Counted from the first letter of the stretch, positions 36,875 through 45,799 are shown. The stretch is 64,000 bases of DNA from Prolixibacter sp. NT017 (GCF_009617875.1 NZ_BLAV01000001.1:3410001-3474000); one strand, 5' to 3'. Made by a program: numbers and translations. The notes: generated by a model not told the origin, from the sequence alone.

Positions 36875-37981
36875 CTACTCCAAACGCAATTTGAACTTCT
36901 TCATACTGATGACCAGGAAAACAGTTGTCATTCCGGTCATTATCAGCAGTTGTTTCCAGATGTAACCGGCTCCAACTCCTTTCAGCATCACAGCCTTTAC
37001 CGCTTCAATAAACCAACGGGCCGGCATAATATTCGACAACACCTGCAGCACCACGGGCATATTATCGATTGGGTAAATAAAACCCGACAGCAACATGGTG
37101 GGTAACATTAGTGCCATAATGGAAACGAACATGGCTGAAAACTGGCTGGCCGCAATGGTCGATATTAAAATTCCCAGTGAGAGTGCCAGCATGATATATA
37201 GGATAACCACAGACATTAACAATATCAGGCTGCCCCTGACGGGAACACCGAAGACCAGGTTTCCCAACACCACAATCGTTATAGCGTTAATGACTGAAAG
37301 AATCAGGTACGGCGTAACTTTTCCAATGATGATGTGATGTGATTTCAGCGGCGAGACCAATAATATCTCCATCGTTCCCATCTCCTTTTCCCGCACAATG
37401 GTAATCGACGTCATCATCGCAGAGATGATGATCAGAATCAATGCCATCGTTCCGGGAACGTACATAAATGCTCCTTTCAAACTTTCGTTGAAGAGCATCC
37501 GCACCTGAGGCTTTATCTCGTACGGAATATGGTAGTTGATAAATTTCTTCTGCAGGTAATCCTGGACAATGGCATTGGTATAATTCGAAAGTAATTGGGC
37601 GGTATTGGGGTCCGATGCATCGGCAATTACCTGCACATCGGCCTTTCCGTCTCTTTCCAGTTTTTTGCCGAAATCCTGTTGAAACACCACCACTTCTTTA
37701 ATATTTCCCTTACGGAAAATATTATCAATCTGCCCGTCGTTGTCCAGCATGGCATCGAGTTTGAAGTATCCTGAAGACAGCAATTTATGCGTGATTTCCC
37801 GGGTCACTTCATCGTTCGATTTATCCAGAATGGCAATGTGTGCATCCTTGATTTCGGTGGTAATGACGTAACCAAATAACAGGAGCTGCACAATCGGGAT
37901 ACCGAACAGGATGATCATCGTTCGCGGATCACGAAAGATGTGGCGAAACTCTTTTCGTATAAAACCAAGTAATTGTTTCAT
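36875..37981 (-). CDS. ABC-2 type permease (first of pair)
   Basis: 368 residues with the same layout as the following gene: N-terminal helix (DPRTMIILFGIPIVQLLLFG), an extracytoplasmic domain (about 45-170), then helices starting MYVPGTMALILIIISAMM. The coupling sequence is EKEMGTMEILLVSPLKSHHI. It is homologous to YbhS/YbhR and YhhJ. It sits between the ATPase genes and the second permease and is likely a heterodimer partner. Confidence 0.92.
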   Translation of the reverse strand: MKQLLGFIRKEFRHIFRDPRTMIILFGIPIVQLLLFGYVITTEIKDAHIAILDKSNDEVTREITHKLLSSGYFKLDAMLDNDGQIDNIFRKGNIKEVVVFQQDFGKKLERDGKADVQVIADASDPNTAQLLSNYTNAIVQDYLQKKFINYHIPYEIKPQVRMLFNESLKGAFMYVPGTMALILIIISAMMTSITIVREKEMGTMEILLVSPLKSHHIIIGKVTPYLILSVINAITIVVLGNLVFGVPVRGSLILLMSVVILYIMLALSLGILISTIAASQFSAMFVSIMALMLPTMLLSGFIYPIDNMPVVLQVLSNIMPARWFIEAVKAVMLKGVGAGYIWKQLLIMTGMTTVFLVISMKKFKLRLE

Positions 37982-38017
37982 CTCTTTTTCTATCTATCGA
38001 AATTCGTGAATGACCGA

Positions 38018-38767
38018 CTACTCATTTGAGCGGGCCAGTTTCAGGAATACGCCGTCCATGCTGGTGGCATCCCATTCTTTTTTCAGTGCTTCCGGCGTAT
38101 CGAGTGCGACAATTTTACCGGCCGACATAATAGCTACCCGGTCGCAATATTCTGCCTCGTCCATATAGTGGGTTGTTACGAATACGGTAATTCCCTCGTG
38201 GGCCGCTTCGTAAATCAAATCCCAAAAACGGCGGCGGGTTACCGGATCGACACCTCCCGACGGCTCGTCGAGAAAAACGATGGACGGGTCGTGAATAATA
38301 GCCAACGAAAAAGCCAGCTTCTGCTTCCATCCCAGCGGCAAATCGCGAACCAGCTTTTTTCGCGTCGAAGTAAGCTCCAGCTTTTCCAGCAGCTCTTCCG
38401 TTTTTTCTCTCCGGACACGGGTAGGAATGCCGTAAATGCCCGCAAACAACCGGATGTTTTCATGCACCGTTAAATCTTCGTACAGCGAAAACTTCTGCGA
38501 CATGTAACCGATACGGCGTTTGATCGCCTCCCGCTGTTTAAATCCATCCAGGCCGGCAACCGTCAACTCTCCCGATGTAGGTTCCAGCAGTCCGCACAAC
38601 ATCCGGATGGCGGTGGTTTTTCCGGCTCCATTGGCTCCAAGAAAACCGAATATTTCGCCTTTGTAGACATCGAAACTTAAGTGATCGTCGGCCACAAACT
38701 GGCCAAATTTCTTGACCAAATCGCGTACCCGGATGACTGTATTTTCTTTTTCCATATCAGCTATCAT
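38018..38767 (-). CDS. ABC transporter ATPase (second)
   Basis: 249 residues of an ABC-2 exporter ATPase. Walker A GANGAGKTT, Q-loop YMSQKFSLYEDL, signature DLPLGWKQKLAFS (a degenerate LSGGQ with LGWKQ), Walker B IVFLDEPSGGVDP and the switch His in FVTTHYMDEA. This corresponds to the C-terminal half of the fused YbhF ATPase. The ATG at 38767 overlaps the previous stop by 11 bases; the ATG at 38755, immediately after that stop, is an equally likely start. Confidence 0.93.
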   Translation of the reverse strand: MIADMEKENTVIRVRDLVKKFGQFVADDHLSFDVYKGEIFGFLGANGAGKTTAIRMLCGLLEPTSGELTVAGLDGFKQREAIKRRIGYMSQKFSLYEDLTVHENIRLFAGIYGIPTRVRREKTEELLEKLELTSTRKKLVRDLPLGWKQKLAFSLAIIHDPSIVFLDEPSGGVDPVTRRRFWDLIYEAAHEGITVFVTTHYMDEAEYCDRVAIMSAGKIVALDTPEALKKEWDATSMDGVFLKLARSNE

Positions 38768-39683
38768 GTTTTTGCATCAGGTCCATAAATACATCCTCGA
38801 TGCCGGGTTCCGTTTCTTTCACTTCCACGTTGCTGTGCCCCAATCCGGCCAGATAATTCTTCATCTCCTCCGCCTTCATTTCCTGATTCTTCCAGGTAAC
38901 GTGCAGGTATTCTCCAAATCCGAAAACGGATTCTGCTTCCGGATGCTCACGCAGATGACGGATGCACAGGTACATGTTATCGGAGCGAATGGCCCACAAC
39001 TTGTGAGCAAAACTTTGTGTCACTTTCTCCGGTGTATCGATGGTCAGAATATTTCCGTCCTGAATCAGGGCAACCCGGTCACAAAGATTGGCTTCATCCA
39101 TGTAAGGTGTCGAAACCAGAATGGTAATGCCCATTTTCTGCAACCGCTTCAGCATTTCCCAAAACTCCTTCCGGGAAACCGCATCCACTCCGGTGGTTGG
39201 CTCGTCGAGTATCAGCACTTTCGGGGCGTGAATCAATGCACAGGAAAGAGCCAGTTTTTGCTTCATTCCGCCTGACAATCTTCCGGCCAACCGTTCCTTG
39301 AAAGGTTCGATTTGTTGGTAGATGTCCTTCACCAAGTCATAATTCTCTTCGATGGTTGTCCCGAAAACCGTGGCAAAAAAGTTCATGTTTTCCTCAACGG
39401 ACAGGTCGGGATAAAGCGAAAAACGTCCCGGCATATAACCAAGTTGCTTCCTCAGTTTCCTGAAATCGTCCACCACATCAAGTTGATTCACGGTTGCACT
39501 TCCGGCATCGGGCTTCAGCAAAGTAACCAGTATTCTTATCAGCGAAGTCTTTCCGGCACCGTCGGGACCGATCAGGCCAAACAGCTCTCCTTCCTTCACG
39601 TCAAGTGATACACCACGCAACGCCTTTACCTCACCGTAATTTTTTTCGATATTTTCGACTGATATCATCATCTCTTCAGTCAT
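38757..39683 (-). CDS. ABC transporter ATPase (first)
   Basis: 308 residues. Walker A GPDGAGKTS, Q-loop YMPGRFSLYPDL, signature RLSGGMKQKLALS, Walker B VLILDEPTTGVDA; the switch position reads LVSTPYMDEA, so the usual His is replaced by Pro. That substitution suggests that this ATP site is degenerate and that the second ATPase supplies the competent site, as in heteromeric ABC exporters. It corresponds to the N-terminal half of YbhF. The C-terminal 70 residues are an extra domain (HVTWKNQEMKAEEMK). Confidence 0.92.
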   Translation of the reverse strand: MTEEMMISVENIEKNYGEVKALRGVSLDVKEGELFGLIGPDGAGKTSLIRILVTLLKPDAGSATVNQLDVVDDFRKLRKQLGYMPGRFSLYPDLSVEENMNFFATVFGTTIEENYDLVKDIYQQIEPFKERLAGRLSGGMKQKLALSCALIHAPKVLILDEPTTGVDAVSRKEFWEMLKRLQKMGITILVSTPYMDEANLCDRVALIQDGNILTIDTPEKVTQSFAHKLWAIRSDNMYLCIRHLREHPEAESVFGFGEYLHVTWKNQEMKAEEMKNYLAGLGHSNVEVKETEPGIEDVFMDLMQKHDS

Positions 39684-39733
39684 TTAAGATTCGTAACTTC
39701 CGGATATCTCCTCAGTAAATGTTGCCTTTACAG

Positions 39734-39761
39734 GGGGAAGTCGGATGTTTCCAACTTCCCC
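39734..39761 (-). promoter_or_regulatory. hairpin between the HlyD-like and ATPase genes
   Basis: Perfect 8-bp arms GGGGAAGT (39734-39741) and ACTTCCCC (39754-39761), 12-base loop, in the 151-base spacer within the exporter operon. No T-tract follows leftward, so a stability or processing element is likelier than a terminator. Confidence 0.45.
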
Positions 39762-39834
39762 TCTTCATGGCTATTTTTGAGAATATAATAAAGACCCGCA
39801 GGCTCGTGGAGATTTCCGGTTTTACTCGTTAATT

Positions 39835-40740
39835 TCAGTTTTTATGATTGAAGCGAACTTCTCCCGGCATACCAATCTTCATACTGCCGTCGTTCGGAAC
39901 TTTCACTTTCACGGCGTAAACCAACTTCACCCGTTCTTCTTTGGTCTGAATGATTTTCGGTGTAAACTCGGCCTGCGATGAAATCCAGGTAATGGTACCG
40001 GTCAATTTGGTATCGGTTGTCTTCGAGTTATCGATAAGTGCCGTCACCTTCTCACCCAGTTTTACGTGTGCCAACTGAGCGCCGCTGATATAAATCTTGA
40101 GATTCAGGTAGGACAAATCGGCAATTTTAAAGAGCGATTGCCCCGGCGTTACCAACTCTCCCATCTCTTTGTATTTCTCCAGTACAGTACCTGAAATGGG
40201 TGCGGTGATGTGGCATTTTCCCAACTGGTCTTCGATTTGTGCCACCTGTGCATTCACCACATCAATCTCTTTTTTTAGTGAAACTTCCTGAGTACGGATG
40301 TTGGCAATTTGCCTGTTAAATACATCAATCTGCCCCGTAATGTCATCCATCTGTTTTTGCGTCGCTGCACTATCGGCCAGCATTTTGGTGATACGGTGTT
40401 TGTCAACTTCAGCGTTTGCTTTCTGCTGCTTAACGACTGCAATTTGAGTTTGCACACTGGCCATTTTCGAACGGATGGATGCTTTTTGTGCTTCGAGTTG
40501 TTCCTTTTTTAGATAAAGTTGGGTAGTATCCACCAAACCAACTTGCTCTCCGGCTTTCAGCTGATCACCTTCGCTCAGATTGAACTGAAGCAAATTTCCA
40601 GTCACCTGGGATGAGACAATTACATCGTCGACTTCAAAGTTGCCATAAGCATCCGAGAGTTTATCGTTCCGGTTACAGCTCATCAGCAGAACGCCCGCTG
40701 CGAAGGCAAAAAGATATTTTAGTTTCGTTATGCGTTTCAT
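39835..40740 (-). CDS. HlyD-type membrane-fusion lipoprotein
   Basis: 301 residues. Signal MKRITKLKYLFAFAAGVLLM with lipobox LMSC (Cys22). Order of parts: biotinyl/lipoyl half (GNFEVDDVIVSSQVTGNLLQ), a long coiled-coil hairpin (about 80-165, rich in Lys, Gln and Glu), the second lipoyl half (CHITAPISGTVLEKYKEMGE) and a beta-barrel domain. This is the periplasmic adaptor (YbhG/EmrA-like) linking the inner-membrane ABC exporter to the TolC-like channel encoded seven bases upstream. Confidence 0.93.
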   Translation of the reverse strand: MKRITKLKYLFAFAAGVLLMSCNRNDKLSDAYGNFEVDDVIVSSQVTGNLLQFNLSEGDQLKAGEQVGLVDTTQLYLKKEQLEAQKASIRSKMASVQTQIAVVKQQKANAEVDKHRITKMLADSAATQKQMDDITGQIDVFNRQIANIRTQEVSLKKEIDVVNAQVAQIEDQLGKCHITAPISGTVLEKYKEMGELVTPGQSLFKIADLSYLNLKIYISGAQLAHVKLGEKVTALIDNSKTTDTKLTGTITWISSQAEFTPKIIQTKEERVKLVYAVKVKVPNDGSMKIGMPGEVRFNHKN

Positions 40741-40747
40741 GACGTTA

Positions 40748-42013
40748 TCAGTTATTTGAGAGATTTCCTGTTAATGTATTGTAATTGGCAACTGCTTGTA
40801 AATATTGAACTTTCCTTGATTCTAAATTGATTCGCGCCTGGATTTCGGCATTCAAATCGGTCACGTAATCAGCTGAAGTTATCACTCCGTTTTCGAGCTG
40901 TGAAGCCGATTGCGCCGCTACCTTATCACGGATGCTGACCAATTTTTGGTCGGTATTGATAAGTGATTCCAGTTTCTGAATATTCTCAGAAGACTGAATC
41001 AACGCCATATTGACGTTTTGTTTGAAGGTTTCCCTGGAAGAGTTGACCATCTGTTTCTGAATATCCAGCACTTCGCGTTTCCGGCGACTTTGTTTCCAGT
41101 CGAAGATGTTCCATTTAACACCAACTCCAACCAGATAATAAGAACTAAACTCGGACTTCAGCATATTCAAACCAGGCTTTCCATAGCCAACCTGGCCAAA
41201 TCCAAACACTTTCGGATTCCGTGTTCTGGAAATCAGTTCCGCACTTTTATCAATCGTATTCTCCATCCGGTTGTAGAGCTTCAGTTCCGGGCGTTGCCAC
41301 TCTTCATTCTTCTGTGCAATTACCGGTGCCTGGAACTGTGTATTTCCATCAATCAATAGTCCGGTCAACACAGCCAACGATTTAACGGCAGCCATCCGTT
41401 TCGCATCCACTTCCTCGATTTGCTGGTCGGTGAGAATTTTCTCGGCACGCAGCGTTTCCACATTCCTGGCCTGAACCATCCCATTTTTCAGTCCCGACTC
41501 AAGCACCCGCAATCGCTCGGAGATGTTCTCCTTTTTCAGCTCCAAAACCTTGTGGCTTTTTTGCATCAGGATAATTCCGAAGTAAAGCTGATTTACCCGG
41601 TCGTTCAGCGAATACATCTCCACTTCCAACTTTTGCTGGTCGGCAGCTAAATTGGCTGCATCCACCTCTTTTTGCGCTTTCGTCAATCCTCCGTCATAAA
41701 TATTCTGATGCAAATCGATATAAACCTTATACTGGTCCTTTGAAGGAGTCGGAATATTTATTCCCGGAAGGGATACCGGCACGCTGGTCACATCGCTTTG
41801 ATAGGTAGCCTGACCATTCAAATTTACTGTCGGCAACCAGTTTGCATCCAGATTCTTTGTCTTCAGATCATTCATCTGCTGCTCCCGGTCCAGGTCACTC
41901 AACTTCGGATAATTCTCCTGGGCCTGCTTGTAACATTCCTCAAGAGTTACCTGCCCTGCCTGGCCAAACGCCATCTGAACCGGTAAAATGAGTAAGATTA
42001 ATAATCGTTTCAT
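40748..42013 (-). CDS. TolC-family outer-membrane efflux protein
   Basis: 421 residues with signal MKRLLILLILPVQMAFG and two outer membrane efflux repeats. The first begins TLEECYKQAQENYPKLSDLD. The second includes KWNIFDWKQSRRKREVLDI and ends SADYVTDLNAEIQARINLES. It forms the trimeric channel-tunnel of the tripartite exporter. It is the first structural gene of the operon, downstream of the TetR gene and a small zinc-binding protein gene. Confidence 0.94.
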   Translation of the reverse strand: MKRLLILLILPVQMAFGQAGQVTLEECYKQAQENYPKLSDLDREQQMNDLKTKNLDANWLPTVNLNGQATYQSDVTSVPVSLPGINIPTPSKDQYKVYIDLHQNIYDGGLTKAQKEVDAANLAADQQKLEVEMYSLNDRVNQLYFGIILMQKSHKVLELKKENISERLRVLESGLKNGMVQARNVETLRAEKILTDQQIEEVDAKRMAAVKSLAVLTGLLIDGNTQFQAPVIAQKNEEWQRPELKLYNRMENTIDKSAELISRTRNPKVFGFGQVGYGKPGLNMLKSEFSSYYLVGVGVKWNIFDWKQSRRKREVLDIQKQMVNSSRETFKQNVNMALIQSSENIQKLESLINTDQKLVSIRDKVAAQSASQLENGVITSADYVTDLNAEIQARINLESRKVQYLQAVANYNTLTGNLSNN

Positions 42014-42180
42014 GTGATAATCGTTTGTTCATTTTTGTCAATACTCACCTATTTCACCCCGAACTCTGCCGGGCTCTCATTCTGCACCCCATTCATGCGA
42101 ACAGGATATGTTATGGTTACTGTGAATTGCCTGCTCATATATTGAAGGAAATGGCCGGTTTCCTTATTTCTACAGGCACA

Positions 42181-42426
42181 TCAAAATGTATAATTGTCTC
42201 TTGTACCATTCAATTGCCAAATCCATCTTCTCAGTGGTAACAGCTTCCACTTCATCCACCATCGCCACTCGAACCAGCGGTCATGCTCATGGCATTTCTT
42301 TCCACACCGATGGCAATATTCATCTTCATTTGAACAAGCTCTGATGGGATCAAAATCGTGACCGAACAGCAGGCAAATCAAATGAGTTCTGCCTTTGTCT
42401 TTTGTGATTGAATTTCTGTTTTTCAT
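42181..42426 (-). CDS. small Cys/Trp-rich protein with zinc-ribbon-like motif
   Basis: 81 residues, an ATG start at 42426, on the same strand as the exporter operon and between tetR and tolC. It reads HLICLLFGHDFDP, then CSNEDEYCHRCGKKC, then a basic, Trp-rich tail (WFEWRWWMKWKLLPLRRWIW). The C-x2-C/C and GH pattern resembles DUF1660-type small prophage proteins that probably bind zinc. No other trace of a prophage is near. It may be a genuine small gene co-transcribed with the exporter; function unknown. Confidence 0.5.
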   Translation of the reverse strand: MKNRNSITKDKGRTHLICLLFGHDFDPIRACSNEDEYCHRCGKKCHEHDRWFEWRWWMKWKLLPLRRWIWQLNGTRDNYTF

Positions 42427-42572
42427 GTGGCTCGTAATTTCTGTCTTTCTGCAGGGACGAACTATATTTCAGTTTGTGTAAAACAACGCTGCCATCGCTT
42501 GCCAGTCGTCTTATCTTTGGAAAACGGGACCTATCGACAACGGCCATCTCCGAAGCGGTTCCGCCAACCGTT

Positions 42573-43178
42573 CTACTTCTTCACCAATGCCTTTTTAATA
42601 AAAGCACTGATGGTCCTCCGCCTCTCATTCAGGTACACATCGTACTCCTCGTTATTTCCCTTGAAAAAAATCGTTTGGAACAATGGACGTACTGCAAAAG
42701 GAATGACAACCATTCCAATCATATTCGGTATCAAATCGGCCGCTCGAATCGGATTAATATTACCGGCTTCAACTTCTTCGTCAATTTTCCTCTGTAGGAA
42801 TTCGGGATCAATTCCACTGGATTGAAGTATTTTGACAAATTTGTCCGGATCCCGATTGATTTCGCCAATTAAAAACTGGGGCAAAAAAGGGTTATCTCCA
42901 ATAACGGTAATATAACGGTCGACAACGCGGTCGATCTTGTTCTGCAAAGGGCCCTCTTCCTTAAATATTTTCATTAACTCAGGAATTAACAGGCCAAATG
43001 CATCCTGAAAAATGGCTTCAAATAATTTTTGCTTCGAGCGAAAGTAGTAGTGAAGCAACGACTTATTAATTCCTGCTTCATCGGCTATTTCCTGCATTCT
43101 GGCACCGTCCATTCCCTTCCTGATAAAGACTTTACGGGCTGCATCTAATATTTTTTTCTCTGTTGTTTCACTCGTCAT
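42573..43178 (-). CDS. TetR-family repressor of the exporter operon
   Basis: 201 residues. N-terminal helix-turn-helix (about 8-55): ILDAARKVFIRKGMDGARMQ, then IADEAGINKSLLHYYFRSKQ. The C-terminal half is a helical ligand-binding domain with a TetR_C-type pattern (PFLPQFLIGEINRDPDKF). Its own promoter overlaps one of two near-identical operators (43196-43213, 43257-43274), indicating self-repression. Downstream genes on the same strand are the zinc-ribbon gene and the exporter, as in the CecR-YbhGFSR arrangement of enteric bacteria. The inducer is probably an exporter substrate. Confidence 0.93.
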   Translation of the reverse strand: MTSETTEKKILDAARKVFIRKGMDGARMQEIADEAGINKSLLHYYFRSKQKLFEAIFQDAFGLLIPELMKIFKEEGPLQNKIDRVVDRYITVIGDNPFLPQFLIGEINRDPDKFVKILQSSGIDPEFLQRKIDEEVEAGNINPIRAADLIPNMIGMVVIPFAVRPLFQTIFFKGNNEEYDVYLNERRRTISAFIKKALVKK

Positions 43179-43195
43179 TTTGTTTTACTGTTTGG

Positions 43196-43213
43196 TTTAA
43201 CCACATGGTCAAA
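43196..43213. promoter_or_regulatory. TetR operator 1
   Basis: TTTAACCACATGGTCAAA, an 8-bp inverted repeat around CA with one mismatch. It repeats at 43257-43274 with one base change and overlaps the -7 box of the tetR promoter. Confidence 0.8.
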
Positions 43214-43240
43214 AGTAGATCATTTCAATAACCTGCCAAA
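43210..43240 (-). promoter_or_regulatory. tetR promoter
   Basis: On the minus strand TTTG (43237-43240), a 19-base spacer, then TACTTTTG (43210-43217), a complete Bacteroidota-type promoter ending 31 bases before the tetR ATG. Operator 1 overlaps its -7 box. Confidence 0.75.
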
Positions 43241-43256
43241 CTTTTTGGCCAATAAA

Positions 43257-43274
43257 TTTAACCACACGGTCAAA
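43257..43274. promoter_or_regulatory. TetR operator 2
   Basis: TTTAACCACACGGTCAAA, 17 of 18 bases identical to operator 1 and 61 bases from it, just upstream of the -33 box. The spacing is close to six helical turns and would allow cooperative or looped binding. Confidence 0.75.
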
Positions 43275-43297
43275 CTATTTAGTCAATCATCGCGAAA

Positions 43298-44215
43298 TCA
43301 AACTTTTATTGACTGATTTTTTTTTCGATTCAAATAATTGAGGAGGAAAAGAGAACTGCCGGTAATGATCATTCCGGTAATGGAAAGAACATCGGGATGC
43401 TCATCAGGCAGTAAAATCCAAGCGAAAATGGCTCCAAAAACCGGGATGATGAATTTCCACATGTTCAGGTCTGAAACTTTTACCCCCGGACGTTTTAAAA
43501 GCGTAAACCAGATGGAGAAAGCTGCAGCCGAAAGAAAACTGAGCCAGGCTAATGCCCCATAATATTCAAAAGGCTTAGCTGAAAAATGAAGCCCTTCAAC
43601 CGGGATGGAAAACGAGAACAGCATCACACCGCCCATAATCATACTCGCCGAACTAAGAATCAGCGGCGGCACTTTGTCTTTATCTTTTGCTACAATAATA
43701 TTGGTAAATCCGGAATTAATATTGGTCAGTATCAATAACGCAATGCCAACCAGTATCAGTTTTCCTTCTCCTGAAAGGCTACCCCGTTCAAGGCTAACTA
43801 AAACAACCCCAGCCAATCCCAGCAGAATGACACCCACTTTCTTCAAACTCATTTTGTCATCGGGCATACTAAAATGAGCCACAATAGCGACAAACACAGG
43901 TCCGGAACCAACCACAATAGCACCCAACGCTCCCGGGACCATTGATATTCCGGTATAAAAAAGTGAGTAATGTACAAACGTCTGCAGTAGTGTGATAACG
44001 AAAACCACTTTCCAGTTCTTCAGAATAATACGGAGATAATCCTTTCGTTGGGAGCAAAACGGCAGAATAATCAGGCCGGAGATGAAAAATCGGATTCCGG
44101 CAAACTGCAAAGGAGTTGTATATGGTAAGCCAATTTTAATTCCGACAAAAGCCGATGCCCATAACAGGCAAGCTAAAATGGCCAGGAAAATAGTGCTATT
44201 GAGCTTGGTGCGCAT
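43298..44215 (-). CDS. EamA/DMT-family transporter
   Basis: 305 residues, about ten membrane helices in two EamA repeats: LACLLWASAFVGIKIGLPYT, PGALGAIVVGSGPVFVAIVA in the first, and PFEYYGALAWLSFLSAAAFS with KVSDLNMWKFIIPVFGAIFA in the second. It is probably an exporter of amino acids or related metabolites; the substrate is unknown. It lies upstream of tetR on the same strand, but the tetR promoter region (120 bases) separates them, so it is likely an independent unit. Confidence 0.9.
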   Translation of the reverse strand: MRTKLNSTIFLAILACLLWASAFVGIKIGLPYTTPLQFAGIRFFISGLIILPFCSQRKDYLRIILKNWKVVFVITLLQTFVHYSLFYTGISMVPGALGAIVVGSGPVFVAIVAHFSMPDDKMSLKKVGVILLGLAGVVLVSLERGSLSGEGKLILVGIALLILTNINSGFTNIIVAKDKDKVPPLILSSASMIMGGVMLFSFSIPVEGLHFSAKPFEYYGALAWLSFLSAAAFSIWFTLLKRPGVKVSDLNMWKFIIPVFGAIFAWILLPDEHPDVLSITGMIITGSSLFLLNYLNRKKNQSIKV

Positions 44216-44372
44216 GAATCGGGTTTCTGTTATTTAGAGAGATGCAAAACTATGCCTTAAATTTATATCGGCAAAGAAACAACCATAACCATTGGAATAC
44301 TTCACACAGTTTTCACATACAAGAAATCCGTTCCTTCTTTTCAGAATATTGAGTAAGCTAAAACTCAATCTG

Positions 44373-45239
44373 TCAGAAATAGCTGTACAACAAGCGAACG
44401 GCCTGTCCGTAGTAGCTGTTTCCAAATAGGTTAAGGTGATTTATCACGTGATAGAGCAGGTAAATATTTTCGCGGTATTCATAACCATCGGGCAACGGAT
44501 TTTCTTCGCGGTAAGCCGAGTAAAACTCAGATGAAAACCCACCAAACAATTTGGTCATCGCCAAGTCGGCTTCGCGGTGACCGTAATACACCGCCGGATC
44601 GATGATAACCGGCTCACCGTTTTCATCGCTCATGTAGTTGCCGCTCCACAAATCGCCGTGCAATAGTGCCGGTGGTTCTTCACTTCCCGAAAGGATATCT
44701 TCTATTTTCTCTTCCAGCTTGCGGAAACCGGAACGAAGTTTTTCGTCGGCATATCCGTTACGCTCGGCCAGGCTGAGCTGAAAAAGTAAGCGCTTGTTCA
44801 GGTAAAAAGCGGTCCACTCATCAGCTTCTTCCCCTTTCGGGATATTCATCTGCGGGGTTGCCCCGATGTAATTGTCTTCATAAAAACCAAAGTGCTCAGC
44901 ATGATAGCGGTGCATTTGTGCAAACTTCCGGCCGAAATCTTCAAAGAAATTTCTCTCTCTTCTGCCTTGCGGGATAAATTCCAGCAACAAAAAGTCATCG
45001 CCTTGCAACAACACTTCCGGCACACGAACAGATTCTGCCTTCGCCAACTCTTTCAGGCCGTTGGCCTCATTCCGGAACATGGAGTTATCAAATCCCGACT
45101 TTAGGAAAAACGAACGTCCCGATTCCGTTTTCACACGACGGGCATTGGCAATGCAACCACCACCGACGGATTCTGTTCCGGTGATTTTTTCTCCGGCCCA
45201 ATCTTCAATTCTGGCAATTATTTCCGCTTCACTTCCCAT
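44373..45239 (-). CDS. fructosamine/ketosamine kinase family protein
   Basis: 288 residues with a kinase fold. Landmarks are VGGGCIANARRVKTESG (nucleotide loop), FFLKSG (Lys), LLHGDLWSGN (catalytic HGDxWxxN), VIIDPAVYYGHREADLAMTK (metal Asp) and LFGGFSSEFYSAY. These enzymes phosphorylate ketosamines on glycated proteins or free amino acids so that the adduct falls off; bacterial members prefer ribulosamine or erythrulosamine. It overlaps the phosphatase gene upstream by 11 bases, a pairing also known in other bacteria. Confidence 0.92.
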   Translation of the reverse strand: MGSEAEIIARIEDWAGEKITGTESVGGGCIANARRVKTESGRSFFLKSGFDNSMFRNEANGLKELAKAESVRVPEVLLQGDDFLLLEFIPQGRRERNFFEDFGRKFAQMHRYHAEHFGFYEDNYIGATPQMNIPKGEEADEWTAFYLNKRLLFQLSLAERNGYADEKLRSGFRKLEEKIEDILSGSEEPPALLHGDLWSGNYMSDENGEPVIIDPAVYYGHREADLAMTKLFGGFSSEFYSAYREENPLPDGYEYRENIYLLYHVINHLNLFGNSYYGQAVRLLYSYF

Positions 45240-45705
45240 TCTGAATATGCTTTAATAAACCATTACAGGCATCTTCAAGCAGATCCAAAACCAATTCAAA
45301 ACCTTCTTCTCCGCCATAATACGGATCGGGAACCGATGTGTAGCCAAACTCCTCGAGGAAGTCAGTCATTTTGTATATTTTCTTCCTATCGGATTCATTC
45401 CGTGCCAGCGACTGTAAATCGCGAATATTCTGATCATCCATCCCAATCACCATATCAAAACGGTCGAAATCGACGTCTGGATTGACCGGGCGAGAAATAC
45501 TGGTCAGGTTATATCCGCGCTTAATGGCATGCGATTGCATCCGCTGATCGGCCGGTTCGCCTTCGTGGTAACCAATAATGCCCGCCGAATCGCACTCAAT
45601 CTCATTTTCCAGATTTTTTCTGTCAATGTATGCGTTCATCACTGCCTCAGCGCTGGGAGAACGGCAAATATTTCCCAAACAAACAAATAGGATCTGCTTC
45701 TTCAT
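45229..45705 (-). CDS. low-molecular-weight protein tyrosine phosphatase family
   Basis: 158 residues, normal length. The P-loop is CLGNICRSP (Cys9 nucleophile, Arg15) and the general-acid loop is DPYYGG. It is coupled by overlap to the ketosamine kinase gene. In that pairing the phosphatase is thought to act on ribulosamine 5-phosphates, giving the substrate of the kinase, rather than on phosphotyrosine. That role is from family knowledge and is not visible in the sequence. Confidence 0.93.
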   Translation of the reverse strand: MKKQILFVCLGNICRSPSAEAVMNAYIDRKNLENEIECDSAGIIGYHEGEPADQRMQSHAIKRGYNLTSISRPVNPDVDFDRFDMVIGMDDQNIRDLQSLARNESDRKKIYKMTDFLEEFGYTSVPDPYYGGEEGFELVLDLLEDACNGLLKHIQNGK

Positions 45706-45799
45706 ACGTGTTAAATTTCAAACCCGAATATCGCAAGTTTTTTCAGGCCTCGCAACCCAGATGAATTGTCTTCTCTGTTTCTTGTTTCCAAAAATGACT

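Noticed and set aside
43281..43314. AGTCAAT/ATTGACT inverted repeat as a terminator of the EamA gene
   Set aside because: The loop is 20 bases, the right arm lies inside the coding end and no T-tract follows.
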